Assembly: GCA_031425155.1 (NCBI GenBank) | Contig: JANPIV010000107.1 | Span: forward strand, 1 to 64,000 | DNA from: M3007 sp031425155 | GTDB lineage: Bacteria > Bacteroidota > Bacteroidia > Chitinophagales > Saprospiraceae | Length of the DNA stretch: 64,000 bases | Reading direction: 5' to 3' | Shown: positions 50,088-58,652 of the stretch, piece after piece | Layout of the letters: each line of letters opens with the position of its first letter | Position numbering within the stretch: the first letter of the stretch is position 1 | Notes under the pieces: model-generated | What the model saw: the letters and a program-made list of their open reading frames with translations, nothing else | The model's database searches: none | Told to the model about the DNA's origin: nothing | Position numbers and translations under genes: made by a program

Positions 50088-52274
50088 TTAATTTTCTTCT
50101 CTGCGGTTTCCGAAATCCATGCGGGCACCGCCATCCACTTTTACCTCGCTGCTATTGTCCGCATTCACGCGGGCATTGTTGCGCACATTCAGGCGGGCTT
50201 TCGAGCCCGTGGAAGCCGAAATTTCCACCTCATCCGTCCGCCAATTGACCGCATCCAGCGTCGCGCCGTCGTTCAGATTGACGTCCAGATCGTTGCCTTT
50301 GCCGGTGAGTTCCAGGGTGCATTTGCCGGAAAGCGACAGGTCGAGGTGGCGGGAATCGAGGTAAGCCTTAATGCGCGAACGGCCCCGCGCCGAAATACGC
50401 GCCTCGCCTTCCTCAAAGCCCCGAATGGTGACTTCGCCGGTATTATCGGCGTGTAAAGAAGTAAAAACCGGGGTTTCGATATACACTTTCACGCGGCTCC
50501 TTCCGGTGGTATCGGTAGTGGTCAGGGTCAGTTTATCGCCCGTCCGAATTTTCCGTATGGCATCGGCCGGCCCGTCAATGCGCATTTTAAAATCGTCGCC
50601 CTGGCGTATTTCCGTCTCAAAATTGCCTTCCAGAATAAATTTCTCGTAGTTGCGATCTTCGTGGTAGTCATTGTCGCCAAACTGCGGGCAACCAACACAC
50701 ACCAATCCTTGCTCGGTCATACGATACATCCGGTTGGGATAATCGTGGATATAATAATCGTCTTCGGGGTCAGCGTAATCCACACGTCCATGAACGTGAT
50801 TGTTGATTTTATCGCCGAAAGTCACGAATTTGCCCACAGGAATCCCCAGCATAATGCGCACCTTCTGTCCCCGCCATTTGTGGCCGCTCCGAATGCTGTA
50901 CGAGGTAGGAATTTGCAACGTGTTGCCGAAACTGGTAATAGAATATTCGGTCTGGCTGGCATTTTCCACGGCATTACTATTGGTTGGCCCTTGCGCACGG
51001 ATGGTCTGGGTACACTCAAACCGTCCCGACATACTACGTTGCACACTGATTTCAACAGGGCCATCCAGTTCTAGCCGGTCGTCGCTCAGGCGCAGATCGT
51101 CGTCGTCAAACCAATTATCCTGGTAGTCCCCCTGATCTGTAGAATTGCCTAACGTTTCCACCCGCAGGGTATCCGAATTAATGCCTGACAAATCCACGTT
51201 TCTGGTCATGCTTCCGCTCTGGCGAAATTCCTTGACCGTCATGGTCACCAGCGCAAACGAGCAAATCACGTTCAAGACCCAGAACGTGGTCAGGCCAGCA
51301 CCCAAAAAGCGAGGTGTTTTGAATTTAAAAAGGCTTTTGGCAAAAGTGATGCACAGGCCGAGGACGGGAATGCCGATCAGGAAAAATAAATTGGCAAAAC
51401 CGAGCCAAGTCGTACCGCTCGAAAACGGGCTGAAATAGCTCACGAATGGCGCCATGGTGGCCAGGGCAAAAATGCCGCTGGCCCAGCCAATAATCAGACT
51501 AATGAATAATGCCGCCACCACCACGATGGCGATCAGTAATCCGAATTTGACGAACATTCGGATCAGAAAGGCAAAAACGTGGCCTACGCTGGCGACGAAA
51601 TTGGATAGACCAGCGGCATTTTTGCCCTGGGAGCCTTCTACTTTTTGGCTCAATCGCTCGAAACCTTCTTCCACCTCGCGGGCAATGGTTTCGGCGTTGA
51701 CGGGTTCGCCACGCATCGCCAGGCGATCAGCGGCGGTGCTGGCCTGCGGCACCAATACCCAGAGCAGAAAATAGGCGGGTATCCAGAAACCCGCCGAAAC
51801 CAGCGTGAGGGCCACAAAAATCAGGCGCATCCAGACCGGGTCGGTCATGCCAAAGTAGGCAGCCAAACCCGAACAAACCCCCGCCACGCTCACATTATCC
51901 GGGTCGCGGAACAGGCGTTTGCCAGTGCGAATGGCCGATGGGCGAGGCTCTGTGGGTCGGCTGTTGCCGGTGCTGGTGCGTCCCGAAGTGCTGCTGGTCT
52001 CCGCTGCTGCCGGTTCGCCCCCGAAATCCTCGGGACGGCCCATAATCAACACGGCGGCTTCTACTTCGGGCAGCATGACGATGGTACGGTTGCCCATGCC
52101 CTGGTGGATGAGTTCGCCCAGGCGCGCTTCGATGTCGCTCACAATTTCGTCGCGGCCCTCGCTCTCGCTGAATCGCCGACGGATGCTATCGAGATACGCC
52201 GTGAGATATTCGTAAGCGTCGTCATCTATGGTGAGGGCGTATCCGCCCAGATTGATATTCAGTATCTTGTTCAT
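50088..52274 (-). CDS. PspC-domain membrane protein with head-GIN (DUF2807) region
   Basis: A 728-residue envelope protein. The N-terminal ~90 residues (MNKILNINLGGYALTIDDDA to FGG) are a domain usual in Bacteroidota PspC proteins. Residues about 115-180 are PspC (LFRDPDNVSVAGVCSGLAAY), with membrane segments here and around 230-360. The last ~200 residues are a head-GIN (DUF2807) beta-helix region (VFTSLHADNTGEVTIRGFEE and SLSGKCTLELTGKGNDLDV) on the outer side. It probably senses membrane or envelope stress. PadR, encoded upstream in the same direction, is likely its regulator. Confidence 0.9.
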   Translation of the reverse strand: MNKILNINLGGYALTIDDDAYEYLTAYLDSIRRRFSESEGRDEIVSDIEARLGELIHQGMGNRTIVMLPEVEAAVLIMGRPEDFGGEPAAAETSSTSGRTSTGNSRPTEPRPSAIRTGKRLFRDPDNVSVAGVCSGLAAYFGMTDPVWMRLIFVALTLVSAGFWIPAYFLLWVLVPQASTAADRLAMRGEPVNAETIAREVEEGFERLSQKVEGSQGKNAAGLSNFVASVGHVFAFLIRMFVKFGLLIAIVVVAALFISLIIGWASGIFALATMAPFVSYFSPFSSGTTWLGFANLFFLIGIPVLGLCITFAKSLFKFKTPRFLGAGLTTFWVLNVICSFALVTMTVKEFRQSGSMTRNVDLSGINSDTLRVETLGNSTDQGDYQDNWFDDDDLRLSDDRLELDGPVEISVQRSMSGRFECTQTIRAQGPTNSNAVENASQTEYSITSFGNTLQIPTSYSIRSGHKWRGQKVRIMLGIPVGKFVTFGDKINNHVHGRVDYADPEDDYYIHDYPNRMYRMTEQGLVCVGCPQFGDNDYHEDRNYEKFILEGNFETEIRQGDDFKMRIDGPADAIRKIRTGDKLTLTTTDTTGRSRVKVYIETPVFTSLHADNTGEVTIRGFEEGEARISARGRSRIKAYLDSRHLDLSLSGKCTLELTGKGNDLDVNLNDGATLDAVNWRTDEVEISASTGSKARLNVRNNARVNADNSSEVKVDGGARMDFGNRREEN

Positions 52275-52303
52275 TATCAGAGAGTTGTTGGTTTCTGCTT
52301 TTT

Positions 52304-52363
52304 GAGGATTTGAAGATTTGGCTATTGAAGGATTTGATCAAATACTCGCATACTCAAATCCTC
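52304..52363. repeat. Inverted repeat, GAGGATTTGA / TCAAATCCTC
   Basis: GAGGATTTGA (52304-52313) pairs with TCAAATCCTC (52354-52363). The 3' half, GATCAAATACTCGCATACTC and on, closely matches 56930-56960 in the gap after the CPBP gene. It lies between the PadR and PspC genes. Confidence 0.6.
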
Positions 52364-52375
52364 TATAGAATCAGT

Positions 52376-52714
52376 TTATCCTTTTTGCAGGGTTTGATCT
52401 ACGGAGTGTACCAGTTTTTGCCAGCTGCTGGTCAGGCTCTCGAGAAACCGGCGACCCAAATCGGTGATTTTGAAATATTTGCGTGGCGGCCCGGCATTAC
52501 TTTCGCGCCAGCTATAATCCAGCAGGCCATCATTTTTGAGGCGGGTAAGCAAGGGGTAGAGCGTGCCTTCCACTACGATGAGATCGTTGGCTTTCAGCCG
52601 ACCGATGATATCGCTGGGGTACACCTCGTCCTCCTCGATGATCGCCAGGATGCACAGTTCCAATACGCCTTTGCGCATCTGTGCTTTTGCATTTTCAATG
52701 TCCATAATTTTCAA
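52376..52714 (-). CDS. PadR-family transcriptional regulator
   Basis: A 112-residue winged-helix repressor. The pattern MRKGVLELCILAIIEEDEVY (helix 1 and 2), DIIGRLKANDLIVVEGTLYP (recognition region) and LLTRLKNDGLLDYSWRESNA (wing) is that of PadR, then GPPRKYFKITDLGRRFL. In Bacteroidota PadR genes commonly precede PspC genes and repress them. It is the first gene of a two-gene unit with the PspC gene, 101 bp apart, that includes a hairpin repeat. Confidence 0.93.
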   Translation of the reverse strand: MKIMDIENAKAQMRKGVLELCILAIIEEDEVYPSDIIGRLKANDLIVVEGTLYPLLTRLKNDGLLDYSWRESNAGPPRKYFKITDLGRRFLESLTSSWQKLVHSVDQTLQKG

Positions 52715-52759
52715 TAGTTAAGACCTGCCGGGCAGGTGAATATACAAAGGGTGGTGGGG

Positions 52760-52993
52760 TCAAAGACCCGTCGTCGGGATAGTCAGGTACAGTTCGTGCG
52801 TCGGCCAGGCCATAGTTTGCGGATCGGGCAACGGTTGGGCGGCGACAGGTCCATCGGTCATTTTACGACTGATGCTCAGCAACCCGGAGGACCGCCCCGC
52901 AATAGTGTTGGCGGGTGCGCGGCCGGTCTGCCAAAGCGCAGCGACGAAAAGTAACCAGGCACACAAAATGGTGAATTTCAAGAAGACTTTCAT
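52760..52993 (-). CDS. Small exported or membrane protein, unknown
   Basis: A 77-residue protein begins MKVFLKFTILCAWLLFVAAL, a hydrophobic signal or anchor, followed by a short, charged, Pro-rich tail (PVAAQPLPDPQTMAWPTHEL). I do not recognise it. It is co-oriented with PadR and lies 45 bp upstream of it, so it may belong to the same transcript. It could be a real small protein or chance; the signal segment is the only support. Start at 52991-52993 rather than the longer frame. Confidence 0.45.
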   Translation of the reverse strand: MKVFLKFTILCAWLLFVAALWQTGRAPANTIAGRSSGLLSISRKMTDGPVAAQPLPDPQTMAWPTHELYLTIPTTGL

Positions 52994-53242
52994 AAGCGTG
53001 GGTAGGTAGTCGGAAAATTGATAGGACAAAGGTAATGGTAATGGCGGGTTCTTTGCAATACATAGAACCAAGTTTAGCCGGGTATTATCTATTGGATTTA
53101 TGACAAATAATTGTTAATCAATTATTTATGAGGAAAAATATTTTTAAAATATTTTTTGTTAATGGGAAATACGGCTGAGAAGGGCAGGTATAGGCGGGTT
53201 TAGCCGCCTATTATGGAGGTTAGACCGTGCTTGGGGAGACGC

Positions 53243-53272
53243 CTTTCGGAAAGTTTTTTCACTTTCCGAAAG
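53243..53272. repeat. Perfect 12-bp hairpin CTTTCGGAAAGT
   Basis: CTTTCGGAAAGT (53243-53254) and its exact reverse complement ACTTTCCGAAAG (53261-53272) with a 6-nt loop. It lies in the 455-bp gap 52994-53448, which holds three palindromes and the DUF177 promoter and no gene. Confidence 0.75.
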
Positions 53273-53298
53273 TTAGCAACCTGAATGGAGAGGCGTGT

Positions 53299-53352
53299 GT
53301 ACCGGCGGGTTCAGTCGCCGCATCTATAATCGGCGGCTGAACCCGCCGGTAC
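53299..53352. repeat. Palindromic repeat, GTACCGGCGGGTTCAGCCGCC family
   Basis: GTACCGGCGGGTTCAGTCGC at 53299 onward pairs with the inverted 53331-53352 (22-bp arms, one mismatch, 10-nt loop). A decayed copy lies at 17290-17347, and a half-copy, GGCGGGTTTAGCCGCC, at 53191-53206. Confidence 0.8.
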
Positions 53353-53390
53353 CGCCGTTGCAACTTTAAAAGATTTTCTTTCGCCTTCGC

Positions 53391-53421
53391 TTGGCTGATT
53401 CGGATAGACGTCTTACTTTTG
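53391..53421 (+). promoter_or_regulatory. Promoter of the DUF177-rpmF unit
   Basis: TTGG at 53391-53394 and TACTTTTG at 53414-53421 (perfect TAnnTTTG) with a 19-bp spacer. The predicted transcription start is about 20 bp before the DUF177 ATG at 53449. Confidence 0.75.
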
Positions 53422-53448
53422 CGGCCCGGTTTTCAAAAGACAGTGGAA

Positions 53449-53973
53449 ATGAACGTTTTTTCCGCATATTCCATCCCAGTTCAGGGCCTGAAGGTAGGCG
53501 TCCATCAATATCAATACACCATTGATAGCGCATTCTTCCGGCATTTTGAGGATTCGCCGGTGGAAACAGCGGCGATTGACTTCGAGGTGACCCTGGAAAA
53601 AAGGTCAGATATGTTCCTGATTGATTTTGTGCTGCGAGGCACGATGGGTGCTATTTGTGACCGCTGTACGGCACCGATAAACCTGCCCATCAGTGGTGAC
53701 TTTGAGTTGATTGTAAAGTACGGAGAAGCGGAAGGCGTGGAGGAAAACGATGAAGTGGTGTTCATTCCACGCGAAAACTCCCACTTGAACCTGGCCAAAT
53801 ACCTGTACGAATTTGCGGTGTTGGCTTTGCCCATTACGAATACGTTTGATTGCCAAAGCCTGGCCGAACCGCCGTGCAATTTTGAAATACTGAAGTTCCT
53901 GAAAACAGAAGAAGAGGAAGCAAAATCCAATGCTATTTGGGATGCTCTCCGCGATCTGGATAAAAATAATTGA
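53449..53973 (+). CDS. DUF177 (YceD-like) protein
   Basis: A 174-residue cytosolic protein of the DUF177/YceD family, genetically tied to 23S rRNA and L32 in bacteria. Visible: the acidic beta-rich core FHVTLEK-like (IDFEVTLEKRSDMFLIDFVL), the Cys pair CDRCTAPINLPISGDFELIV and a C-terminal block with Cys (CQSLAEPPCNFEILKFL) and acidic tail. It begins at ATG 53449-53451, directly after the best promoter in the window. rpmF follows 68 bp downstream, the universal neighbour for this family. The four Cys may bind a metal. Confidence 0.92.
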   Translation: MNVFSAYSIPVQGLKVGVHQYQYTIDSAFFRHFEDSPVETAAIDFEVTLEKRSDMFLIDFVLRGTMGAICDRCTAPINLPISGDFELIVKYGEAEGVEENDEVVFIPRENSHLNLAKYLYEFAVLALPITNTFDCQSLAEPPCNFEILKFLKTEEEEAKSNAIWDALRDLDKNN

Positions 53974-54041
53974 CATTCTGTTTCGTTTTTATAGCCTGAT
54001 TATCAGCGGGTTATTAAAAACAAAACGTATAACTACTTGCC

Positions 54042-54251
54042 ATGCCAAATCCAAAATGGCGGCACTCGAAGCGCCGCAAGCGCGCCCGCCGCACGCACTA
54101 CAAGACTGAGGTTCCGCAAATCGCGACCTGCCCGACCACCGGAGAACTGCACCTGTTCCACCATGCTTACCGCGTGGACGGTGACCTGTACTACCGCGGC
54201 CAGGTACTTGTGCCGGGACGAAATAGTGGAGCCGAGACCGCCGAGGCGTAG
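54042..54251 (+). CDS. rpmF: 50S ribosomal protein L32
   Basis: A 69-residue basic protein with the L32 start PNPKWRHSKRRKRARRTHYK (residues 2-21) and the segment TCPTTGELHLFHHAYRVDGD that follows. The usual zinc-type Cys pairs are largely absent, with only one Cys visible. It is co-transcribed with the DUF177 gene. Confidence 0.97.
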   Translation: MPNPKWRHSKRRKRARRTHYKTEVPQIATCPTTGELHLFHHAYRVDGDLYYRGQVLVPGRNSGAETAEA

Positions 54252-54411
54252 GTTCCATCTGTTTTCCCCGCTCCCTTTTTGAGGAAGCTCCAGTCCTGAT
54301 CGTTCAGGGCATTTGGGGCTTTTTCTGTTTGTGGGAACGCCGATTTTGCGGATTTCCAGAACGATCTTCCGCAAATCTTCCGTCAGCATTCGTTAAAACA
54401 GTCTTTCCAGC

Positions 54412-54798
54412 ATGAAATCAATCGTCAACACCCCCAACGCGCCATTGCCCATCGGGCCTTATAACCAGGCTACGGTCTTCAACGGTATGCTCTTCGTGTC
54501 GGGCCAGATCGCGCTCGATCCCGCAACCGGCACCCTCGTACTGGATAATATCGAAGTGGAGACGCACCGTGTGCTCCAAAATGTGCAGGCCATCCTCGAA
54601 GCCGCCGGTTCGAGCCTACAGCAAGTATTGAAAGCCACGGTTTTTGTCAAAGACATGAACTTATTTGGTCGCATAAACGCTGTATATGCCGAGTACTTTC
54701 TGCCTGAGTTTGCGCCTGCCCGTGAATTGGTGCAGGTCAGCGAACTACCGAAATACGGGAACATTGAAATTTCGGTCATTGCGATAGTAGGGAAGTAG
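54412..54798 (+). CDS. RidA-family enamine/imine deaminase
   Basis: A 128-residue RidA/YjgF protein. It hydrolyses reactive 2-aminoacrylate-type enamines formed by PLP enzymes and forms trimers. Visible: PIGPYNQATVFNGMLFVSGQ, the conserved Arg-type region later (FAPARELVQVSELPKYGNIE, with the substrate-binding Arg), and the C-terminal EISVIAIVGK. The gap upstream to rpmF (160 bp) has no gene. trpS follows 58 bp downstream, so they may be co-transcribed. Confidence 0.96.
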   Translation: MKSIVNTPNAPLPIGPYNQATVFNGMLFVSGQIALDPATGTLVLDNIEVETHRVLQNVQAILEAAGSSLQQVLKATVFVKDMNLFGRINAVYAEYFLPEFAPARELVQVSELPKYGNIEISVIAIVGK

Positions 54799-54856
54799 TG
54801 TTCCAAAGACCAAAGACTAACCCCCAAAGACCAAACCAAGCACAAATCCAGCATCC

Positions 54857-55849
54857 ATGAAAAACGTTCTTTCCGGCATCCAGCCGACCGGCGATATGCA
54901 CCTCGGTAACTACTTCGGGGCCATACGCAACTGGGTGCAGCTGCAAGACCAGTATGAGTGCCGCTATGCAGTAGTGGATTATCACTCTATCACCATGCCT
55001 TATAGCGCGGAGACGCTGCGTGAAAACACCTGGAAAATGGTATTTTACCTGCTCGCCTGCGGGGTCAAGCCGGAAAACCTCTTCATTCAGAGCCTCGTGC
55101 CGGAGCATGTGGAGTTGTCATGGATACTATCTTCCGTGGCTTCCTACGGCGAACTGAACCGGATGACGCAATTCAAGGACAAGACCGATCAATTGCACGA
55201 AACGGGCAAAGACAATTTCGTAAGCGTGGGTTTGTTCGCTTACCCGGTGCTGCAGGCGGCAGATATTTTGATCTATCGGGCTGATTATGTGCCGGTGGGC
55301 AAGGATCAGGAACAGCACCTGGAACTGTCGCGTCATATTGCGCAGCGTTTCAACCACCAGTTTGGCCAGGAGTATTTCGTGCATCCGGAGCCGCTGTTTA
55401 CCGAAACGCCTAAAATCCTGTCGCTCGCCGATCCAAACAAGAAAATGAGCAAGAGCCTCGGCGAGAAACACTATGTGAACCTGTTTGGGGAAGAAAATAA
55501 AGTGCGCAAGCAGATTAAAACGGCGGTGACTGATGCTGGCGACACGCCCGCCGGAGAGATGAGCACTGGGGTGCAAAACCTGTTCGAGTTGCTGCGCGCT
55601 TGCGGGGCAATGGAGGCTTACGATTCCTTAATGGCTGATTATCAAGCCGGTACACGTCAGTATGGTGCTTTGAAACAAGCCGTGGCGGATGCTGTAGTGA
55701 CCTTAATTATTCCGATCCAGGAACGTCTGGCGGAGTTGAATGCGAACAGCGAACAAGTGCGGGAGGAAATCCGGGCCAGCAGTGCCCATATTCGCCTGCA
55801 CGCCCAACAAACGCTGCGGGAAGTCCGCGAAATAGCGGGTTTTGTCTAA
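54857..55849 (+). CDS. trpS: Tryptophanyl-tRNA synthetase
   Basis: TrpRS charges tRNA-Trp. The 330-residue protein has the HIGH-type motif GIQPTGDMHLGNYFGAI (residues 7-23), the ATP loop ADPNKKMSKSLGEKHYV with KMSKS near residue 197, and YADYVPVGKDQEQHLELSRH-type anticodon-region sequence. Length is normal. The 58-bp upstream region holds CCAAAGACCAAAGACTAACC-like repeats but no leader peptide or attenuator like that of ileS. Confidence 0.97.
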   Translation: MKNVLSGIQPTGDMHLGNYFGAIRNWVQLQDQYECRYAVVDYHSITMPYSAETLRENTWKMVFYLLACGVKPENLFIQSLVPEHVELSWILSSVASYGELNRMTQFKDKTDQLHETGKDNFVSVGLFAYPVLQAADILIYRADYVPVGKDQEQHLELSRHIAQRFNHQFGQEYFVHPEPLFTETPKILSLADPNKKMSKSLGEKHYVNLFGEENKVRKQIKTAVTDAGDTPAGEMSTGVQNLFELLRACGAMEAYDSLMADYQAGTRQYGALKQAVADAVVTLIIPIQERLAELNANSEQVREEIRASSAHIRLHAQQTLREVREIAGFV

Positions 55850-55889
55850 GGGGTTATTTTAAAACCTTTACAGCCGCTAACTTCGCCCT

Positions 55890-56876
55890 ATGCAAGACGA
55901 CCTCCCCGTACCCGTACCCGATAATAAATTGTCTGGCGCACCGCTCGATCAAGGCCTGACCTTCGATCCGTCGCCACCGGCCTATCGCCCGGAGCCCAAA
56001 GTGCGCCTGGTGTTACTGGTGCAAGTGGCGCTTTTTGTGCTTTTCCTGCTGTTGGGCTGGCTGTTATTTCAACTCATTTCCACCATTGGCGGTTGGGACA
56101 GCAGCAATATTTTATTGGGCCAGTTGAAGGCCGATGCACCGCCCTCCGAACGCTGGCAAATGCGGCTTTTTATCGCGTTGAGCAGTCCGCTGCCATTTGT
56201 GGCCTCCGGTTTTGCCACCGCCTGGATTTTTTATCGCAGCCTGTCGCCCGGTTTTCCCGGTTGGCGCGACTACCTGGGCCTGCGTCGCTGGCCGTCCCCG
56301 CGCCGGATCGGGCAGGCCGGTTTGTTGCTGGTCGTCGCGATGCCCGTGGTGCTTTTTCTGTTGTTGCTCAGCAAACAACTGCCCATGCCGGAGATTTTGC
56401 GCAGCATGGAAGACAGCACCGACGAAATGCTGAAGGGGCTTTTGCAAATGGATCATCTCGGCGAGTTGCTGGCCAACTTGCTGCTCATCGGTTTTCTGCC
56501 CGCCTTGGGCGAGGAACTTGTGTTTCGCGGGATTTTGCAACAACAACTGATGCGCCGTATTGCCAATCCCTGGGTGGCCATTGTAGTCACGGCGACTATT
56601 TTCAGTGCCATTCACGGTCAGTTTGATGGTTTTTTGTCCCGCCTTTTGCTGGGTTTTCTGCTGGGCTGGCTGTACTGGCGCACCAAAAATCTATGGGTCC
56701 CCGTGATCGCGCATTTTCTAAATAATGGCCTGCAAGTAATCGGGCAGTATTTGTTTCACAATCAGGTATCCACCGTTGATCTTGAAAAGGACGTGGATGT
56801 GCCTTGGTTTGCAGCGGTGGTATCGGCAGTTTTGTTGGTTGGTATCATGCGCTGGATAGATAAAGACGAAGAATAA
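55890..56876 (+). CDS. CPBP-family intramembrane metalloprotease
   Basis: A 328-residue membrane protein of the CPBP (CAAX protease and bacteriocin-processing) family. The active-site signature EELVFRGILQQQL is near residue 207, with AIHGQFDGFLSRLLLGFLLG providing the conserved His and the hydrophobic core and LWVPVIAHFLNNGLQVIGQ the last His-Asn. Eight or so hydrophobic segments are visible. The substrate is unknown; it may handle membrane-anchored peptides. It follows trpS by 40 bp. Confidence 0.93.
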   Translation: MQDDLPVPVPDNKLSGAPLDQGLTFDPSPPAYRPEPKVRLVLLVQVALFVLFLLLGWLLFQLISTIGGWDSSNILLGQLKADAPPSERWQMRLFIALSSPLPFVASGFATAWIFYRSLSPGFPGWRDYLGLRRWPSPRRIGQAGLLLVVAMPVVLFLLLLSKQLPMPEILRSMEDSTDEMLKGLLQMDHLGELLANLLLIGFLPALGEELVFRGILQQQLMRRIANPWVAIVVTATIFSAIHGQFDGFLSRLLLGFLLGWLYWRTKNLWVPVIAHFLNNGLQVIGQYLFHNQVSTVDLEKDVDVPWFAAVVSAVLLVGIMRWIDKDEE

Positions 56877-56877
56877 T

Positions 56878-56961
56878 TTGAGGATACGAGTATTTGAGGA
56901 TTCGATCAAATACTTGATCATCAGATACTTGATCGAATACTCGCATCCTCAAATACTCAAA
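56878..56961. repeat. Long inverted repeat, TTTGAGGATACGAGTATT family
   Basis: TTTGAGGATACGAGTATT near 56878 and an inverted copy ending CATCCTCAAATACTCAAA near 56961 form a ~33-bp imperfect stem with an 8-nt insertion in the left arm. The inner sequence includes TCGATCAAATACTTGATCA. The same wording recurs at 52304-52363. Confidence 0.7.
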
Positions 56962-56980
56962 AAAATTACTAATCAGGCTT

Positions 56981-57514
56981 ATGGAATACCTCGGTATCGG
57001 TTCGCGCGTCAAACATCCTGCTTATGGGGATGGCGCTATTGTACGGCTCCACGTGGCCGCTTATGAAGTTTGTTTCATGCAATTTGGCCTGAAAATGGTC
57101 GGCAAAGAGTATAGCGGCTGGGAGGTAATCGAGAAAATCCCCACCGAAGAGGCCGTATCTTTCACCGAAGCCGAAGAATCGCTGGTGCGTATCCTGCGTT
57201 CCTGGGCGGGCGTGAGTCTCGAAAAAGTGCCGCTCGGCGACCGCTGGAACCACGGCAAGCTCATCATGCAACCTGGCGATACGGCTACTTCCGCCAAAGA
57301 AGTGCCTATTGACACGTTTTTCCACAAAATTGTGATGATGCGCGACCGTCTCCGCGTGCTGGAACAGGCCATCAATGCCCACAAAAAATTAACCGACGAA
57401 GACAAAGTCAATCTCCAGCAGTACATCACCCGCTGCTATGGCAGTATGACCACTTTCAATGTGTTGTTCAAAAACAAGGAACAGTATTTTGTGGGGGAAA
57501 GCGGGAAAGAATGA
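56981..57514 (+). CDS. Conserved cytosolic protein, unknown function
   Basis: A 177-residue soluble protein I do not recognise by name. The start GIGSRVKHPAYGDGAIVRLH looks like a Tudor/CarD-type beta barrel. The rest is helical (DKVNLQQYITRCYGSMTTFN) with a Lys/Glu-rich tail (VGESGKE). The type of start G-x-R-V-x-H-P-x-Y-G suggests a DNA or nucleoprotein contact, but this is speculative. The last codons are the beginning of an 89-bp tandem duplication. It is the only gene between the CPBP gene and the convergent ddl. Confidence 0.7.
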   Translation: MEYLGIGSRVKHPAYGDGAIVRLHVAAYEVCFMQFGLKMVGKEYSGWEVIEKIPTEEAVSFTEAEESLVRILRSWAGVSLEKVPLGDRWNHGKLIMQPGDTATSAKEVPIDTFFHKIVMMRDRLRVLEQAINAHKKLTDEDKVNLQQYITRCYGSMTTFNVLFKNKEQYFVGESGKE

Positions 57515-57662
57515 TGAATGATGAATTTTTTAATGATGAATACCGACAAATCATCGGCGCATTCATCATTCTATATTTTGCGGGAGAAAGCGGGAAAGAA
57601 TGATGAATGATGAATTTTTGAATGATGAATACCAACAAATCATGGGCATATTCATCATTTAT
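57485..57662. repeat. 89-bp tandem duplication including the end of a gene
   Basis: 57485-57573 is repeated with a few changes at 57574-57662. Each unit begins TATTTTG(T/C)GGG(G/A)GA and holds GAATGATGAATGATGAATTT. The first copy includes the last nine codons of the 177-residue protein; the second repeats them as YFAGESGKE followed by TGA, out of use. The ddl stop codon (57655-57657) lies within the second copy. Confidence 0.85.
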
Positions 57663-58632
57663 CATTCATCATTCCTTGCAGGGCTTCTTCCATCAACAAC
57701 GAGAAAAACTCCGCCAGCGTCCAGCCGTGGGCCTGGGCTTGTTGCGGCACAATACTGGCTGGCGAAATGCCCGGTATGGTGTTGGCTTCCAGCACATAAA
57801 ACGTGTCGCCGACGAGGATATAATCGAAACGCACTACGCCGCGACATTTTAGCACTTCATAGAGTTTGGCCGACAATGCCTGGGCCTGGCTGGTCAGTTC
57901 CGGCGAAATATCGGCGGGCGTGACTTCCCTGGATTTTCCCTCATATTTGGCCGCAAAATCGAAGAATTCCGTTTCCGGGATAATTTCCGTGACGGGCAGC
58001 ACCACTATTTTACCATTTACCCGCAGGGCACCGTTCCCAAATTCGCGGCCCGGCAGGTAACTCTCCACCACGGCTTCCGGGCTATATCGCCACGCTTCTT
58101 CGAGCGCGGGAGCCAATTCTGCGGCAGTTTTCACTTTGCTTACGCCAAAACTTGAGCCATTGTCATTGGGTTTCACAAACAACGGCAGGCCCATTGCCAG
58201 TAGCTCTTCCGTCGCGACCGGCTCGCCTTGGCGCAGCAACATAGACTTCGCCAGCGGGATGCCGTAGGGGGCCAGTTGCAGTTTGGTATTATGTTTATTC
58301 ATGGTCAGGGCGCTCACGTAGCCATCGCAACAGGTGTACGGCACACCGAGCATTTCGAGGTAGCCCTGCATTTTCCCATCTTCCAGCGGACTGCCGTGCA
58401 GGGCGGCAAATGCGCCATCGAAGCGAATATGCTCGCCTTTAAGCGTGAGGGAAAAATCGTTTTTATCCACCGCCGTGTCCGTATCCAGATCGCGCCAGTC
58501 GGCTTTTTGAATATCAATCAGAAAAGTCCGGTAGCGATCGGCAGGCAAGTGTTCGCGCACCACCTGGCCGCTTTTCAGGGAGATAACACGCTCGGCGGAG
58601 TCGCCGCCGGTGAGGATGGCAATGTTTTTCAT
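57655..58632 (-). CDS. ddl: D-alanine-D-alanine ligase
   Basis: Ddl joins two D-Ala with ATP, for peptidoglycan peptide synthesis in the cytoplasm. The 325-residue protein is an ATP-grasp enzyme: KNIAILTGGDSAERVISLKS at the start, FVKPNDNGSSFGVSKVKTAA, LPVTEIIPETEFFDFAAKYE, FDYILVGDTFYVLEANTIPG (metal-binding acid) and the closing ISPASIVPQQAQAHG. The start at 58630-58632 (MKNIAIL) is preferred to one eight codons upstream because it is the family start. The end reads GMMNDK, lying in the ATGATGAAT repeat, so the C-terminus is partly shaped by the repeat. Confidence 0.96.
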   Translation of the reverse strand: MKNIAILTGGDSAERVISLKSGQVVREHLPADRYRTFLIDIQKADWRDLDTDTAVDKNDFSLTLKGEHIRFDGAFAALHGSPLEDGKMQGYLEMLGVPYTCCDGYVSALTMNKHNTKLQLAPYGIPLAKSMLLRQGEPVATEELLAMGLPLFVKPNDNGSSFGVSKVKTAAELAPALEEAWRYSPEAVVESYLPGREFGNGALRVNGKIVVLPVTEIIPETEFFDFAAKYEGKSREVTPADISPELTSQAQALSAKLYEVLKCRGVVRFDYILVGDTFYVLEANTIPGISPASIVPQQAQAHGWTLAEFFSLLMEEALQGMMNDK

Positions 58633-58652
58633 AATTGTTTTTTTGGAAATGC

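Noticed and set aside
53974..54041. Terminator between the DUF177 gene and rpmF
   Set aside because: No hairpin with a T-tract; the two genes are treated as one unit.
54799..54856. Leader peptide attenuator for trpS
   Set aside because: The 58-bp gap has neither Trp codons in a short ORF nor a terminator hairpin.
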